In this document: one piece after another, positions 1 to 9,106 of the stretch
How positions within the stretch are numbered: the stretch's first letter is position 1
How the letters are laid out: every line of letters begins with the position of its first letter
NCBI GenBank assembly: GCA_029262055.1
Contig: JAJDAD010000026.1
Coordinates: 1 to 64,000 of the forward strand
From: Candidatus Zhuqueibacterota bacterium
GTDB taxonomy: Bacteria > Zhuqueibacterota > Zhuqueibacteria > Oceanimicrobiales > Oceanimicrobiaceae
DNA length: 64,000 bases
Direction: 5' to 3'
The notes under the pieces: model-generated
Database searches by the model: none
Told to the model about the DNA's origin: nothing
The model's input: the letters and a program-made list of their open reading frames with translations, nothing else
Program-made: the position numbers and the translations under genes

Positions 1-719
1 TTTCTGTATTCTACCTCGAGAATGGAAGTGAGCGAATTACCGTATTCGGCGGAAAAACCACCCAGGTGCAAATATATGTCTTCGGTCAGGTTCGGATTAA
101 TTGTACTCAGTCCGCCACCAAAAGCGAGCCGGAAGCGCGATGGGTTGGGTATGACCACGCCGTCAATAATGACTTGGTTTTGATCCGGACTACCGCCGCG
201 CACTGCCAGAAAGCCACTATAATCGCCGCCGCCGGAAACGCCGCTGAAAACCTGTACTGCTTTGACGGGATCATCAAAGGCGCCCGGGATTTGAATAATC
301 TCACGAGCACGCATGCGTTCAACGCCCACTAGCGAAGCTTCAGTGAGGTATTTGTCCCAAAGGCGCTCGGCGGCGATTTCGACGCTTTTGAGTTCTACGA
401 GTGCAGGCTTGAGGGAAAATTCAACAACGGTGGTTCTTTCGCGATTGAGCACAACCCGCTTTTCTTCTCTGGTTTCATAACCAATCCTTGAGGCTCTGAC
501 CGAATAGGTGCCTGCCGGTAAATCAGCCACATGGAAAAATCCACTGGAGTCGGAAACATCGCCTTTCAAAGTGGCGAGAATCTCAATGTTAGCGTTTGAA
601 ACAGGGAGCCCCGTATTAAAATCTAAAACCCGGCCCTCGATTCTGCCATTCTCTGCTACGATGACAGGTGGTGTCACGGTCAGGTTGAGCAGAATGCAGA
701 AGCTACAAATAATTTTCAT
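1..719 (-). CDS. TonB-dependent receptor-like protein with N-terminal carboxypeptidase-regulatory-like domain (partial, runs off left edge)
   Basis: Reverse-strand reading from CAT at 717-719 gives MKIICSFCILLNLTVTPPVIVAENGRIEGRVLDFNTGLPVSNANIEIL...GVSGGGDYSGFLAVRGGSPDQNQVIIDGVVIPNP..., a CarboxypepD_reg-like domain followed by a plug-like domain. Absent from the ORF track because it is open at the window edge. Confidence 0.85.
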   Translation of the reverse strand, partial: MKIICSFCILLNLTVTPPVIVAENGRIEGRVLDFNTGLPVSNANIEILATLKGDVSDSSGFFHVADLPAGTYSVRASRIGYETREEKRVVLNRERTTVVEFSLKPALVELKSVEIAAERLWDKYLTEASLVGVERMRAREIIQIPGAFDDPVKAVQVFSGVSGGGDYSGFLAVRGGSPDQNQVIIDGVVIPNPSRFRLAFGGGLSTINPNLTEDIYLHLGGFSAEYGNSLTSILEVEYR

Positions 720-731
720 CTCTTCGACCCA

Positions 732-2402
732 TTAGTCTGGTAATGAAAGCAAAATTCTCAACACGTAGATTTGACCCTCAAAAGCATAGGTGAGCAGCGC
801 CGCATCTGGTGACCAGGACGGTCCGCTTCCACCTCTGATCAGGAGTCTGTTGTTGGAGCCGTCCTCAGCGGACAGGGCATGAATGCCGCTGCTGCTTTCA
901 GCCGCGATGCTTTCTCCAAACTCCGGGTGAGAGACCGACCAAACCGGATTCCTGAATCCGCCGGGAATCCGGCGCTCCTCCACCACCAGACTCGAATCGG
1001 TGGCGAAGACTTTGAGTGAGCCGCCGGCGTTGCAGACGAAACCGTTGCCTGCCGGCGACCAGCCCGGTTCACGGACGTTTCCCCCGATGAACGGCGTCAG
1101 GTCGACGACATCTCTACTGGCCAGGGTAGATAGAAATATCCGGGAGCCGTCGCCAAAAATCAACAGACTGCCGTCCGGAGAAACAGCGGGATCGTCTACC
1201 GAAATGAAAGCCGGAAAGTTAGAGAACAGCGGCTCCGCCCGCCGACCGGAATAAGTAGCCGTCATGATCGCGTGGCTTTCCAGGGCCGAGTCGGGACGCG
1301 TGCGCGCAAACACAATCGTCTCGCTATCGGGAAACCAATTCGGCGCAACATCTAACTGCAGCATCACATCCTCGGTTATCTGCCGGGTCGAAGAGTCCGG
1401 TAAGCTGAAGACTTCCAGAACAGAGTTCTCGACTATTCCGGTTTGAACGAGCTGATTCTCGCCCGGCGCCCATACCGGATTCGAGGTCGCAATGGCAGTA
1501 GAGTTTAAGATGTTTCCAGTCCGTGCAGACACCCACACACCGGTTGGCGTCAGGTAGGCAATTCGGGCGCCGTCAGTGGACCAGACCGGATTGACGGCAG
1601 AGGTGAGGGTGGGTGTAATTCTGACTTCCAGTGTGTCGCCGATGGCTCGGGTCCAGATGGCGGTGGTATCATTGCGAGTTGAGTAATAGGCAATTGTGGA
1701 ATCAGTGGGGGACCAGCTCGGGCCCCGGTTGTCTGTGCTGTCAGGCGTCAGGGCCAGGGTGCTGTCGCTGTCGAGGTATATAATTTGGATAATTCTGGTT
1801 GTGTCAGTGCGTAGTTCGATTGCCAGTTGGCGGCCGTCCGGGGCCCAGGACGGATGAGAGGCGTCGTCGTTTGAGGTGACCTGCGACGGACTGCCGCCGA
1901 TGGCCGGTACTGTCCAGATGTCACGCCTTCCCGAAGCTCCCGGCACAGAGTAGGCGATCCACTCGCCATCAGGCGACCAGGCCGGATCGTCGGCTTCACG
2001 ATGGTTGGGGGTCAGTATGAATTCATTTCCGCTCGCAAGGTGTACCAGCCACAAATGGCCACGACTGGCGGAACGATAAACCACGCGCGTTGCATCGGGC
2101 GAGAAGGCGAATTGCGTGCCAGAAATATTGTCGCGAATGGTCCCAAACGGCGGTCCGGCCAGGCCGCCTGCAAGCGGCAGGCTGGTTAGTTGAGTGGACT
2201 CTTTCGTGGCTGAGTAGACAATCCTGTTGCCATCCGGAGACCACGCCGGGTCACGCTTGTTTGAGGGAGTAGAGGTCAGGCGGATGGGACGTTCGTCGAT
2301 AACCCTGGAGTCTGACTCCTGGAACTTCAGGTCACAGCCGGAGAGGGTGACCTGCGCCAGAACTGCGCATAGTGACATCGCAGCAAGGTTGACATTCTGC
2401 AT
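732..2402 (-). CDS. TolB/PD40-type WD40-like beta-propeller lipoprotein
   Basis: Repeated 'PAWSPDGNRIVYS'-type PD40 motifs; signal peptide with lipobox-like LSGC. Confidence 0.85.
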   Translation of the reverse strand: MQNVNLAAMSLCAVLAQVTLSGCDLKFQESDSRVIDERPIRLTSTPSNKRDPAWSPDGNRIVYSATKESTQLTSLPLAGGLAGPPFGTIRDNISGTQFAFSPDATRVVYRSASRGHLWLVHLASGNEFILTPNHREADDPAWSPDGEWIAYSVPGASGRRDIWTVPAIGGSPSQVTSNDDASHPSWAPDGRQLAIELRTDTTRIIQIIYLDSDSTLALTPDSTDNRGPSWSPTDSTIAYYSTRNDTTAIWTRAIGDTLEVRITPTLTSAVNPVWSTDGARIAYLTPTGVWVSARTGNILNSTAIATSNPVWAPGENQLVQTGIVENSVLEVFSLPDSSTRQITEDVMLQLDVAPNWFPDSETIVFARTRPDSALESHAIMTATYSGRRAEPLFSNFPAFISVDDPAVSPDGSLLIFGDGSRIFLSTLASRDVVDLTPFIGGNVREPGWSPAGNGFVCNAGGSLKVFATDSSLVVEERRIPGGFRNPVWSVSHPEFGESIAAESSSGIHALSAEDGSNNRLLIRGGSGPSWSPDAALLTYAFEGQIYVLRILLSLPD

Positions 2403-2886
2403 CTAACCCACCTGCCCAACCGGGCTTTGTTTGACGGACAGCAACTCTCTATGTCTGCAACTCAGCCGAAACATTTGTTGAAATGCAGACTAGTCGCTAT
2501 TAGATATACGAATGAGAGGCCGGCAACCCCCATCTACGCTATGAAAAAAGATCTGTAAGACTGTAAGTCGGTGAAGTGAACGGCACAACCTGGCTTGCTG
2601 TAGAATGTTCTTCTAAAGGTACAAATGATGCTCGGATTTATTTCGCTCTGCATGATCTATTGCACCAGAAGCAACGGCTCATCCTTTCGCCCCAGGTCTT
2701 TGATTTTCGCATGGCTTTTGTTATCTTGGAGGATCAGAAAAAGGCGTTTCCCAATCCTCATGCTTGGTAATCCCAATGGAACAACTCAGTTCCGGAGGCT
2801 GTTGCACTGGTGAAACACGCGGACCGGTTGGCCGTCTCTGCCATAGAGATTGCCGAGCCAATGATGTCAACTGAATGGAATTCTGA

Positions 2887-4143
2887 ATGAAGATAGTGCA
2901 ATACCCCATTTGTGCTGTAATCCCAGTTCTTATTCTCATCGCAAGCCTGGCCTGCAAGGGGCAAGACGCACCGGCAAATAGCGGAAATGTCCAACCACTG
3001 ACCGAACATTGGGAAAAGCCCGTCCCGTTCCAGAAAGTGCCGCGGGGCCTGACCACGCTCTCAGCAGAAGAATGCGGTAAATGTCATGACGAGATCTATT
3101 CGGAGTGGAAAAGCTCTTTTCATGCCCAGGCCTGGCAGGATCCACAGTTTCAGTCAGAGTGGGCGAAAGATGATTCGCTCTGGGTTTGCATAAACTGCCA
3201 CATTCCGATGGTCAATCAGCAGCCGGAGGTCGTTCGTGGAAAGATAGACGGAGACTACTTCCGCCCTGTCAAAGAGAAGAACCCAAGCTTCGATCCGAAG
3301 TTGCGGGGGGAGTCGATCACTTGTGCAGCCTGTCATGTGCGGGACGGGTTCGTCCTGGGACCATACGGAAATCAGGCGGACGCGCCGCATGCCGTGAAAA
3401 AGGACACGGAGCATCTGTCGCGCCAACTTTGCTTCAGTTGCCACAATGTTACCGACGTCTTAAACCCGTCTCTGGTTTGCGTGTTCAACACGGGCAACGA
3501 GTGGCTGGAAGGACCTTACCCAAACGTGCAAAAGGATTGCATCACTTGTCACATGCCCTATGTTGAGCGCCCGCTTTCCACTCTCGGCCCCGCCCGCAAG
3601 ACTCGTAAACATCTTTGGATCGGTTCAGGCATTCCGAAAACCCAGCGGGACCAGATCGAAGGGGGTCCACCGGTGCCCGAATATGTTCGCGGCCTGGATG
3701 TAAAAATAGAAGCTGGTCGAAAAGTGTACCAGCGTGGTAAGCAAGCCTATTTCACGGTTATACTCAGCAACCAGCATGCGGGCCACCTCCTGCCAACAGG
3801 TGATCCTGAGTACTATTATACGCTTCATCTGGACGCGATTGCAGATCGCGAGGATACTCTGGTGACAAAGACGTTCAGGATTGGTCAGGAGTGGGAGTGG
3901 TGGCCCAAAGCCAGGAAGCTGGGCGATAATCGTATCAAGCCCTTGGAGAGTCGCTCTTTTTCCCTGTCATTCGTTATACCATACGAAGCGAACGAGGTGA
4001 AACTGTTGACCCGGTTGATCACGCATCGCATGTCACTTGAGAACGCGAAGTTCAACAGGCTGCTGGCGGGGTATCCGCTGTCTGCGCTCATCTTTGAAGA
4101 TGAGATGGTGGTGTTAAAGAGAAATGGTGGGAATCGACTTTGA
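2887..4143 (+). CDS. Multiheme cytochrome c family protein (probable lipoprotein)
   Basis: Five CxxCH motifs (CGKCH, CINCH, CAACH, CFSCH, CITCH); N-terminal signal with SLAC. Confidence 0.85.
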   Translation: MKIVQYPICAVIPVLILIASLACKGQDAPANSGNVQPLTEHWEKPVPFQKVPRGLTTLSAEECGKCHDEIYSEWKSSFHAQAWQDPQFQSEWAKDDSLWVCINCHIPMVNQQPEVVRGKIDGDYFRPVKEKNPSFDPKLRGESITCAACHVRDGFVLGPYGNQADAPHAVKKDTEHLSRQLCFSCHNVTDVLNPSLVCVFNTGNEWLEGPYPNVQKDCITCHMPYVERPLSTLGPARKTRKHLWIGSGIPKTQRDQIEGGPPVPEYVRGLDVKIEAGRKVYQRGKQAYFTVILSNQHAGHLLPTGDPEYYYTLHLDAIADREDTLVTKTFRIGQEWEWWPKARKLGDNRIKPLESRSFSLSFVIPYEANEVKLLTRLITHRMSLENAKFNRLLAGYPLSALIFEDEMVVLKRNGGNRL

Positions 4144-4150
4144 AATGACT

Positions 4151-4193
4151 CGCCGGCCAGCAGGCGGAAACTCGCTTCCCCTGCTAACCGGCG
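4151..4193. repeat. Long imperfect inverted repeat downstream of the cytochrome gene
   Basis: CGCCGGccAGCAGG...CCTGCTaaCCGGCG with inner GGAA/TTCC; no T-tract follows. Confidence 0.6.
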
Positions 4194-4257
4194 GTGTAGG
4201 CTCCAATACTTGCCAGAAGCATGTTTTCTGACTTAGGTTGTAGCAACGGAGAAGACC

Positions 4258-4563
4258 TCAGGCGCGGACATCGACCGCAGGTTTGTGATGGCCGTCGGCG
4301 ACCTCTCCCTTGTGGTTGAAAACCTGGGCTGGTCGATCGGTTTCTTCAGTTTCACGAGTTTTTGCGCCAGGTTCCAGTGCGGTTGCTGCCGTGCCCGGGC
4401 TTTCAACAGCTTTCTGTTTCGTCTCTACCTGCTTCAGCGAATCGCCACGATTCTTCTGCAAGGCTGCCGCCTTCTCATCGCCGTCGCCGCTGACCTCCTT
4501 TTGAAATCCCACCGCCGTCGCCGTTTGTGATTGCACACCAGAAACATCCATATGAATCTCCAC
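4258..4563 (-). CDS. Hypothetical protein, low complexity and charged
   Basis: 101 aa ORF, E/K/A-rich, upstream AGGTGGAGATTCAT-like RBS; no family recognised. Confidence 0.4.
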   Translation of the reverse strand: MEIHMDVSGVQSQTATAVGFQKEVSGDGDEKAAALQKNRGDSLKQVETKQKAVESPGTAATALEPGAKTRETEETDRPAQVFNHKGEVADGHHKPAVDVRA

Positions 4564-4888
4564 CTTTAGAGTGAGTACTTAAAAAGTTCTTGTTTTGTAA
4601 GTTACGTTTCGGCAATAACTTTCAACATCTTGAATCACGAGAGCCACGGGGCACAGCAGCTCGGTTTTCAGCCCTCCCGCACGTGACAGGCGCATTGAGT
4701 CCGTCAGGTATGTCTGCCAGGGACTGAAGTTGCCAGGAGTCTTCCTGTGTACCAAACCCTCCTCGTCGGCAAAAACACATTCCTGACTTTGCTGAAATAT
4801 TGCGCCTGACAAATGTGTTGACTATGACAATCTGCATCTGAAGCGTTAGCAGAAGTGAGTATGCGTATATCAACCAAGGAGCCAGAAA

Positions 4889-5227
4889 ATGGTCCCAACA
4901 CAGACTTATGTCAATCTAACCCAGGCAAATTTCGAGCAGGAAGTACTAGCAAGCTCGCAACCGGTACTCGTGGATTTCTGGGCTGAATGGTGCGGTCCCT
5001 GCCATATGGTCGCACCGGTCATCGAGGAGCTTGCCGATGATTTTCAAGGAAGGGCAAGAATTGCCAAACTCAATATCGATCAAAGTCAGGAAATTGCGCG
5101 AACCTACGATGTTCGTTCAATTCCAACGCTGCTCTTCTTCAAGAATGGCCAGGTAACGGAAAAGACAATTGGTGTGACTTCCAAACAAGCAATCTCTGAG
5201 AAACTCGAGGCCTTAATAGACAACTGA
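4889..5227 (+). CDS. trxA: Thioredoxin
   Basis: FWAEWCGPCHMVAPVIEELA; 112 aa; RBS AAGGAG upstream. Confidence 0.95.
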   Translation: MVPTQTYVNLTQANFEQEVLASSQPVLVDFWAEWCGPCHMVAPVIEELADDFQGRARIAKLNIDQSQEIARTYDVRSIPTLLFFKNGQVTEKTIGVTSKQAISEKLEALIDN

Positions 5228-5252
5228 TCCGATAGAGCTATTCGTCCAGGTT

Positions 5253-5290
5253 GAGCCCGGTAATCTATTGCTGCCGGGCTCTTTTTATTT
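5253..5290 (+). terminator. Rho-independent terminator after trxA
   Basis: GAGCCCGG-taatctattgctg-CCGGGCTC followed by TTTTTATTT. Confidence 0.85.
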
Positions 5291-5337
5291 CACTCAAACA
5301 GACACGCACTGGCAAGGGATAGTCTCCAGCGAGCACC

Positions 5338-6057
5338 CTAAGCCGAGCTGGAGCAAAATCCCCCGCGCGGCTCCTTAAAAGTGACGGAGACAAAACGCGT
5401 ACCCACAGAAAAGAGCGAGTAGCCTTCAAACTGTATCTTGTGCAGGTTGGTGACACGCGCAACGCCTTTCAATAAAGGACCGCTGATCTTGATCAGCATC
5501 GTGTCCTTCAGGCGCTCACTGCACCGGAACCGCATGCCATCCTTCGACAAGTCAATCATCTCACCATCTTTGCCTTTCTGCGGCCAGGTCGTGTAATAAA
5601 GAAACTTACCCGACCTGCTGATGCGGGGAATAGCACGTCGACAGGCCGCATCAAACACCTTGTCCCTAACATAACTCAAAGGGCTTTTGCAGCTCGGGCA
5701 GGACTCTCCGGCGCGAGCTGTCCGCGCTAGCGGCCGTTTACAAAATGGGCAAAAAATCGTGATCAGCGGAGTTTTGTCCGCTGCGCCATATACTTGCTTT
5801 TTGGTGTATCGTTCAAACAGTTGCCGGTCATATTTCTGGCGCGCTTCTGCATCGACGAGGGTTTCATGTGCTTCGTTAAGCACCTGCGCGTTCCAGAGGT
5901 CTCCCCCCAGGTCAGGATGCTGGCGCAATTCCCGCATAAGCGTTTTGTAGCTTGCCCGGATGACCTCGACCGGCGCATCGGGTTGCACCTGCAGAACCCG
6001 GTAGTAGTTACGTCGATTCTTCATACCTCCTATTATCGGCGCTTGATTCGAACGCAT
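5338..6057 (-). CDS. J-domain protein with zinc-ribbon-like CxxC pairs and a C-terminal PilZ-like domain
   Basis: YYRVLQVQPDAPVEVIRASYKTLMRELRQHPDLGG (HPD); FCPFCKRPLA...CPSCKSP; C-terminal DLSKDGMRFRCSERLKDTMLIKI... resembles PilZ. Start may be the internal MKNRRNYYRVL. Confidence 0.7.
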   Translation of the reverse strand: MRSNQAPIIGGMKNRRNYYRVLQVQPDAPVEVIRASYKTLMRELRQHPDLGGDLWNAQVLNEAHETLVDAEARQKYDRQLFERYTKKQVYGAADKTPLITIFCPFCKRPLARTARAGESCPSCKSPLSYVRDKVFDAACRRAIPRISRSGKFLYYTTWPQKGKDGEMIDLSKDGMRFRCSERLKDTMLIKISGPLLKGVARVTNLHKIQFEGYSLFSVGTRFVSVTFKEPRGGFCSSSA

Positions 6058-6170
6058 GACACTGCAAGTCGCGGCAACCTTGCATTAAACAAAGTGGTTG
6101 TCTATCATTCAAAAATATCACACAGTCAGGCGGTGTCAAGAAACGCTAGAGCGAAAAGGAGGAAACAGTC

Positions 6171-8252
6171 ATGCCATCCCCGCTTACCAGGAATATTGCC
6201 ACTTTTGCGTTGGTCTTTTCTCTGTTCTTGCTGTCGGGCGAGTCGGCCTTTCCACAGGCCGGCAAACATCTGCTCGATCCTAAGATTCGGGACGTTTTGC
6301 ACGAAGAACTCAGTGGCGAGCTAGCAAAGGAACATGTCATTCAAATCACCCGGCATCATCGCATTCAAGGGTCAAGAGGCTATCGCGCCGCAGCGAATTA
6401 TGTACTGGATCAACTTCGCAGCTACGGTTTTTCGGAGCAGGACGCCTACATCGAGTCCTTTAAATCCGATGGTAAGGTTCACTACCAAACGTGGCAGTCG
6501 CCATCCGGCTGGGATATAGAGTCAGGCGAACTGCGGATGATTGAGCCGCATGCGGAGCGCATCGTAGGTTACCCGGAAATAGCCATGAGCGTCATGACCT
6601 ATTCAAACTCCGGCGACGTAACCGCGGAGCTGGTCTGGGTTGGCCGCGGCACGGACGACTCCGATTATGCCGGCAAAGATGTAAAGGACAAGTTTGTTCT
6701 GGCTACCGGTTACGGCGGTTCCGTGCACCGGCTGGCGGTACTCAAATATGGTGCGAAAGCAGTTGTTTGCTATCTCGACGACGACCGTGCCAGGGAGTAC
6801 CCGGACATGCTGCAATACACGGGCATGTGGCCCAAGAGCCATGAACTCGACCGGGTCACCTTTGGTTTCAATCTTACCAATCGTCAGGGCGAAAAGCTGA
6901 AGAACCTGCTCGGAACCGGTACAAAGGTGGTGCTGCGAGGACAAGTACAGGGCATCGGGCTGGAGTCATATTTTATGGACGTGGTGGTCGCTCATGTCCG
7001 CGGGACAGAGTTCCCCGACGAGGAGATTGTCTTTACGTCTCACCTGGATCATCCGAAGGAATCTGCAAATGACAATGCCAGCGGCTCCGCGGCCATTTTG
7101 GACATGGCACGCAGCATGCGGAGCTTAATTCGTGAAAATAAAATGGTGCCGCCGAAGCGCTCTCTGCGCTTCTTGTGGGTTCCCGAGTTCTTTGGAACGA
7201 TGGCCTACATTGACGCTCATCCGGAGCTGAAAGGCGCTATCCTCGGCGGCAAGTTTCTGGCCAACCTTAACCTGGATATGGTGGGCGAAAACACCGAACT
7301 TTTGCACTCAAAACTTATCCTCACGCGCACGCCCGACTCGATGCCGTCAGTCCTGAACGATGTGATTGCAAACATGGCTGACATGGTGGACCAGATGGAT
7401 GTGCGTACACCGCGCGGCAGCCTTTCTGCTTTCAATTACCGGGTTACGCCATACAGTGGCGGCAGCGATCACATGATGTTTAATGAGCGCAAAGTGCCCG
7501 GCATCATGTTTTCGCACAGTCCGGATTACACGCACCACACATCAGAGGATACGCCGGACAAAGTCGATCCGGTCGAACTGGAGCGTTGTGAAATGATTGC
7601 TTCCGGCGCTGCGCTCTACCTCGCAAATCTGACTCCGGCACAGGCGCGGAATTTGACCTATCTCGCCTACAGCCAGGCAGCCGGCCGACTGGCGGAAGCC
7701 ATGGGCCTTGCAAGCCAAATGTCTGAATTTGGCGCGCAAAGCACGGTCGAGCAGATGTGGTTTGAAAGTCAGAACATATTGAATCACGCCCTGCAAAGAG
7801 AGTTGGCGACGGTTGCTTCCGTGCTCAACTTCAACTCAGAAAAATCTACTCAGAGTCTAATTCGGACCCTGCAGGAGGAGTTGCGGAATCATCATCGGTT
7901 CTATTCTCAGCAGCTAACGACAAAAGCACATGCCGCCGGAGCCCCGGCCGAAACCTCACCAAAGGCAGAAACGGAAGACCAGCGGGTGCCGGTTCGTCTG
8001 ACGCGCGGGCCATTGGATTTCGGGTTGCCGCAAGGCAAGCTCCCGGAAGCGGAACGAGTCTGGTATACGGGCAAGCAATTCAATCTCAACGGTGATCTGC
8101 GCTTTGAACTGATCAACTTTGTTGACGGGTCAAGATCTGTTTCGGACATAAGAAATGCGCTGAGTGCAGAGTTTTTCCCGGTTTCGCTCAATGTGGTTGC
8201 ACGCTACATCAGCGACTTGGTGAAGGTGGGGGCTTTGCAGTGGCGGGAGTAA
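6171..8252 (+). CDS. M28 family peptidase (PA-domain type) with C-terminal winged-helix/PqqD-like segment
   Basis: Signal peptide; SHLDHPKESANDNASGSAAILDMAR, NLDMVGEN, YSGGSDHMMF; RBS AGGAGG upstream. Confidence 0.85.
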   Translation: MPSPLTRNIATFALVFSLFLLSGESAFPQAGKHLLDPKIRDVLHEELSGELAKEHVIQITRHHRIQGSRGYRAAANYVLDQLRSYGFSEQDAYIESFKSDGKVHYQTWQSPSGWDIESGELRMIEPHAERIVGYPEIAMSVMTYSNSGDVTAELVWVGRGTDDSDYAGKDVKDKFVLATGYGGSVHRLAVLKYGAKAVVCYLDDDRAREYPDMLQYTGMWPKSHELDRVTFGFNLTNRQGEKLKNLLGTGTKVVLRGQVQGIGLESYFMDVVVAHVRGTEFPDEEIVFTSHLDHPKESANDNASGSAAILDMARSMRSLIRENKMVPPKRSLRFLWVPEFFGTMAYIDAHPELKGAILGGKFLANLNLDMVGENTELLHSKLILTRTPDSMPSVLNDVIANMADMVDQMDVRTPRGSLSAFNYRVTPYSGGSDHMMFNERKVPGIMFSHSPDYTHHTSEDTPDKVDPVELERCEMIASGAALYLANLTPAQARNLTYLAYSQAAGRLAEAMGLASQMSEFGAQSTVEQMWFESQNILNHALQRELATVASVLNFNSEKSTQSLIRTLQEELRNHHRFYSQQLTTKAHAAGAPAETSPKAETEDQRVPVRLTRGPLDFGLPQGKLPEAERVWYTGKQFNLNGDLRFELINFVDGSRSVSDIRNALSAEFFPVSLNVVARYISDLVKVGALQWRE

Positions 8253-8360
8253 GTCAATGCCGGCTGTTTATGGAACATGGTCTCACGCAGTTCAAGTGCA
8301 AACCGGGATTTGAACAGGGAAGAGGATTTGTAAAGTTGTATGAAAAGTGAAGTCTGGACT

Positions 8361-8508
8361 GAGCGGCATGCGGGTGGACCCACCCCTGCTTCAGGCTCTA
8401 AGCGAGCCTGAAGCTGTCCCCTCCGAGGATGGGAAAAATCTCCTCCCGGGAGGAGAAAGCCAACGAGCGAAGCTCGGTTGGTAGAGGTGGGTTCTGCGCT
8501 GTGCTGAC
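8361..8508. repeat. Structured direct repeat, copy 1 (upstream of DUF559 ORF)
   Basis: gagcggcatgcgggtggaccc...ctgcgctgtgctgac, near-identical to 8910-9056; contains hairpins CTTCAGGCTC/GAGCCTGAAG, TCCTCCCGGGAGGA and CCAACGAGC/GCTCGGTTGG. Confidence 0.95.
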
Positions 8509-8552
8509 AGTCGCAATGCACAAAAAAACGCTAAAACAGAAAACCCATTCCC

Positions 8553-8960
8553 ATGAGGCACAAGATCATCCCCTACCAGCCGCATCTGAAAGAAGTAGCG
8601 AGGAAACTCCGGAAGAACATGACTCTCTCCGAAGCCTTGCTTTGGAATAAACTCAAGCGCAAACAAATGCTCGGCTACGACTTCGACCGGCAGCGGCCCA
8701 TCAACCGTTACGTGGTGGACTTCTACTGCAAGACGTTATTCTTGGCCATCGAAATCGACGGGGAAAGCCACAACCTGGACGGCCGTGACCTTAAGGATGC
8801 GAGACGCCAACGGCGCTTGGAAAGCTTGGGAGTCCGGTTCTTGCGATTTCAGAGCCGGGAGGTTGTTGAGGATATGGACAGTGTTTTGCTGAGAATTGAG
8901 GCGTGGCTTGAGCGGCATGCGGGTGGACCCACCGCTGCTTCAGGCTCTATGCGAGCCTGA
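8553..8960 (+). CDS. DUF559 domain-containing protein (Vsr-like/PD-(D/E)XK endonuclease-like)
   Basis: MTLSEALLWNKLKRKQMLGYDFDRQRPINRYVVDFYCKTLFLAIEIDGESHNLDGRDLKDARRQRRLESLGVRFLRFQSREV is a typical DUF559 sequence. The C-terminal tail is encoded inside repeat copy 2. Confidence 0.92.
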   Translation: MRHKIIPYQPHLKEVARKLRKNMTLSEALLWNKLKRKQMLGYDFDRQRPINRYVVDFYCKTLFLAIEIDGESHNLDGRDLKDARRQRRLESLGVRFLRFQSREVVEDMDSVLLRIEAWLERHAGGPTAASGSMRA

Positions 8961-9056
8961 AGCTGTCCCCTCCGAGGATGGGAAAAATCTCCGCCTGGGA
9001 GGAGAAAGCCAGCGAGCGAAGCTCGGTTGGCAGAGGTGGTTCTGCGCTGTCCTGAC
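8910..9056. repeat. Structured direct repeat, copy 2 (overlaps 3' end of DUF559 ORF)
   Basis: Near-identical to 8361-8508 with a few substitutions and a 1-nt indel near the 3' arm. Confidence 0.95.
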
Positions 9057-9106
9057 GTTTGCATTCTACTGAGCAATCCAGAATGGCCGATCTAAACTCA
9101 CCTCCC

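Noticed and set aside
732-2402. Internal repeats in the PD40 protein considered as DNA repeats
   Set aside because: They are protein-level beta-propeller blade repeats with diverged codons, also seen at 16126-17043.
8361-9056. Considered as a CRISPR-like or tandem repeat array
   Set aside because: Only two long repeats ~550 bp apart with a gene between; no short regular repeat-spacer pattern.
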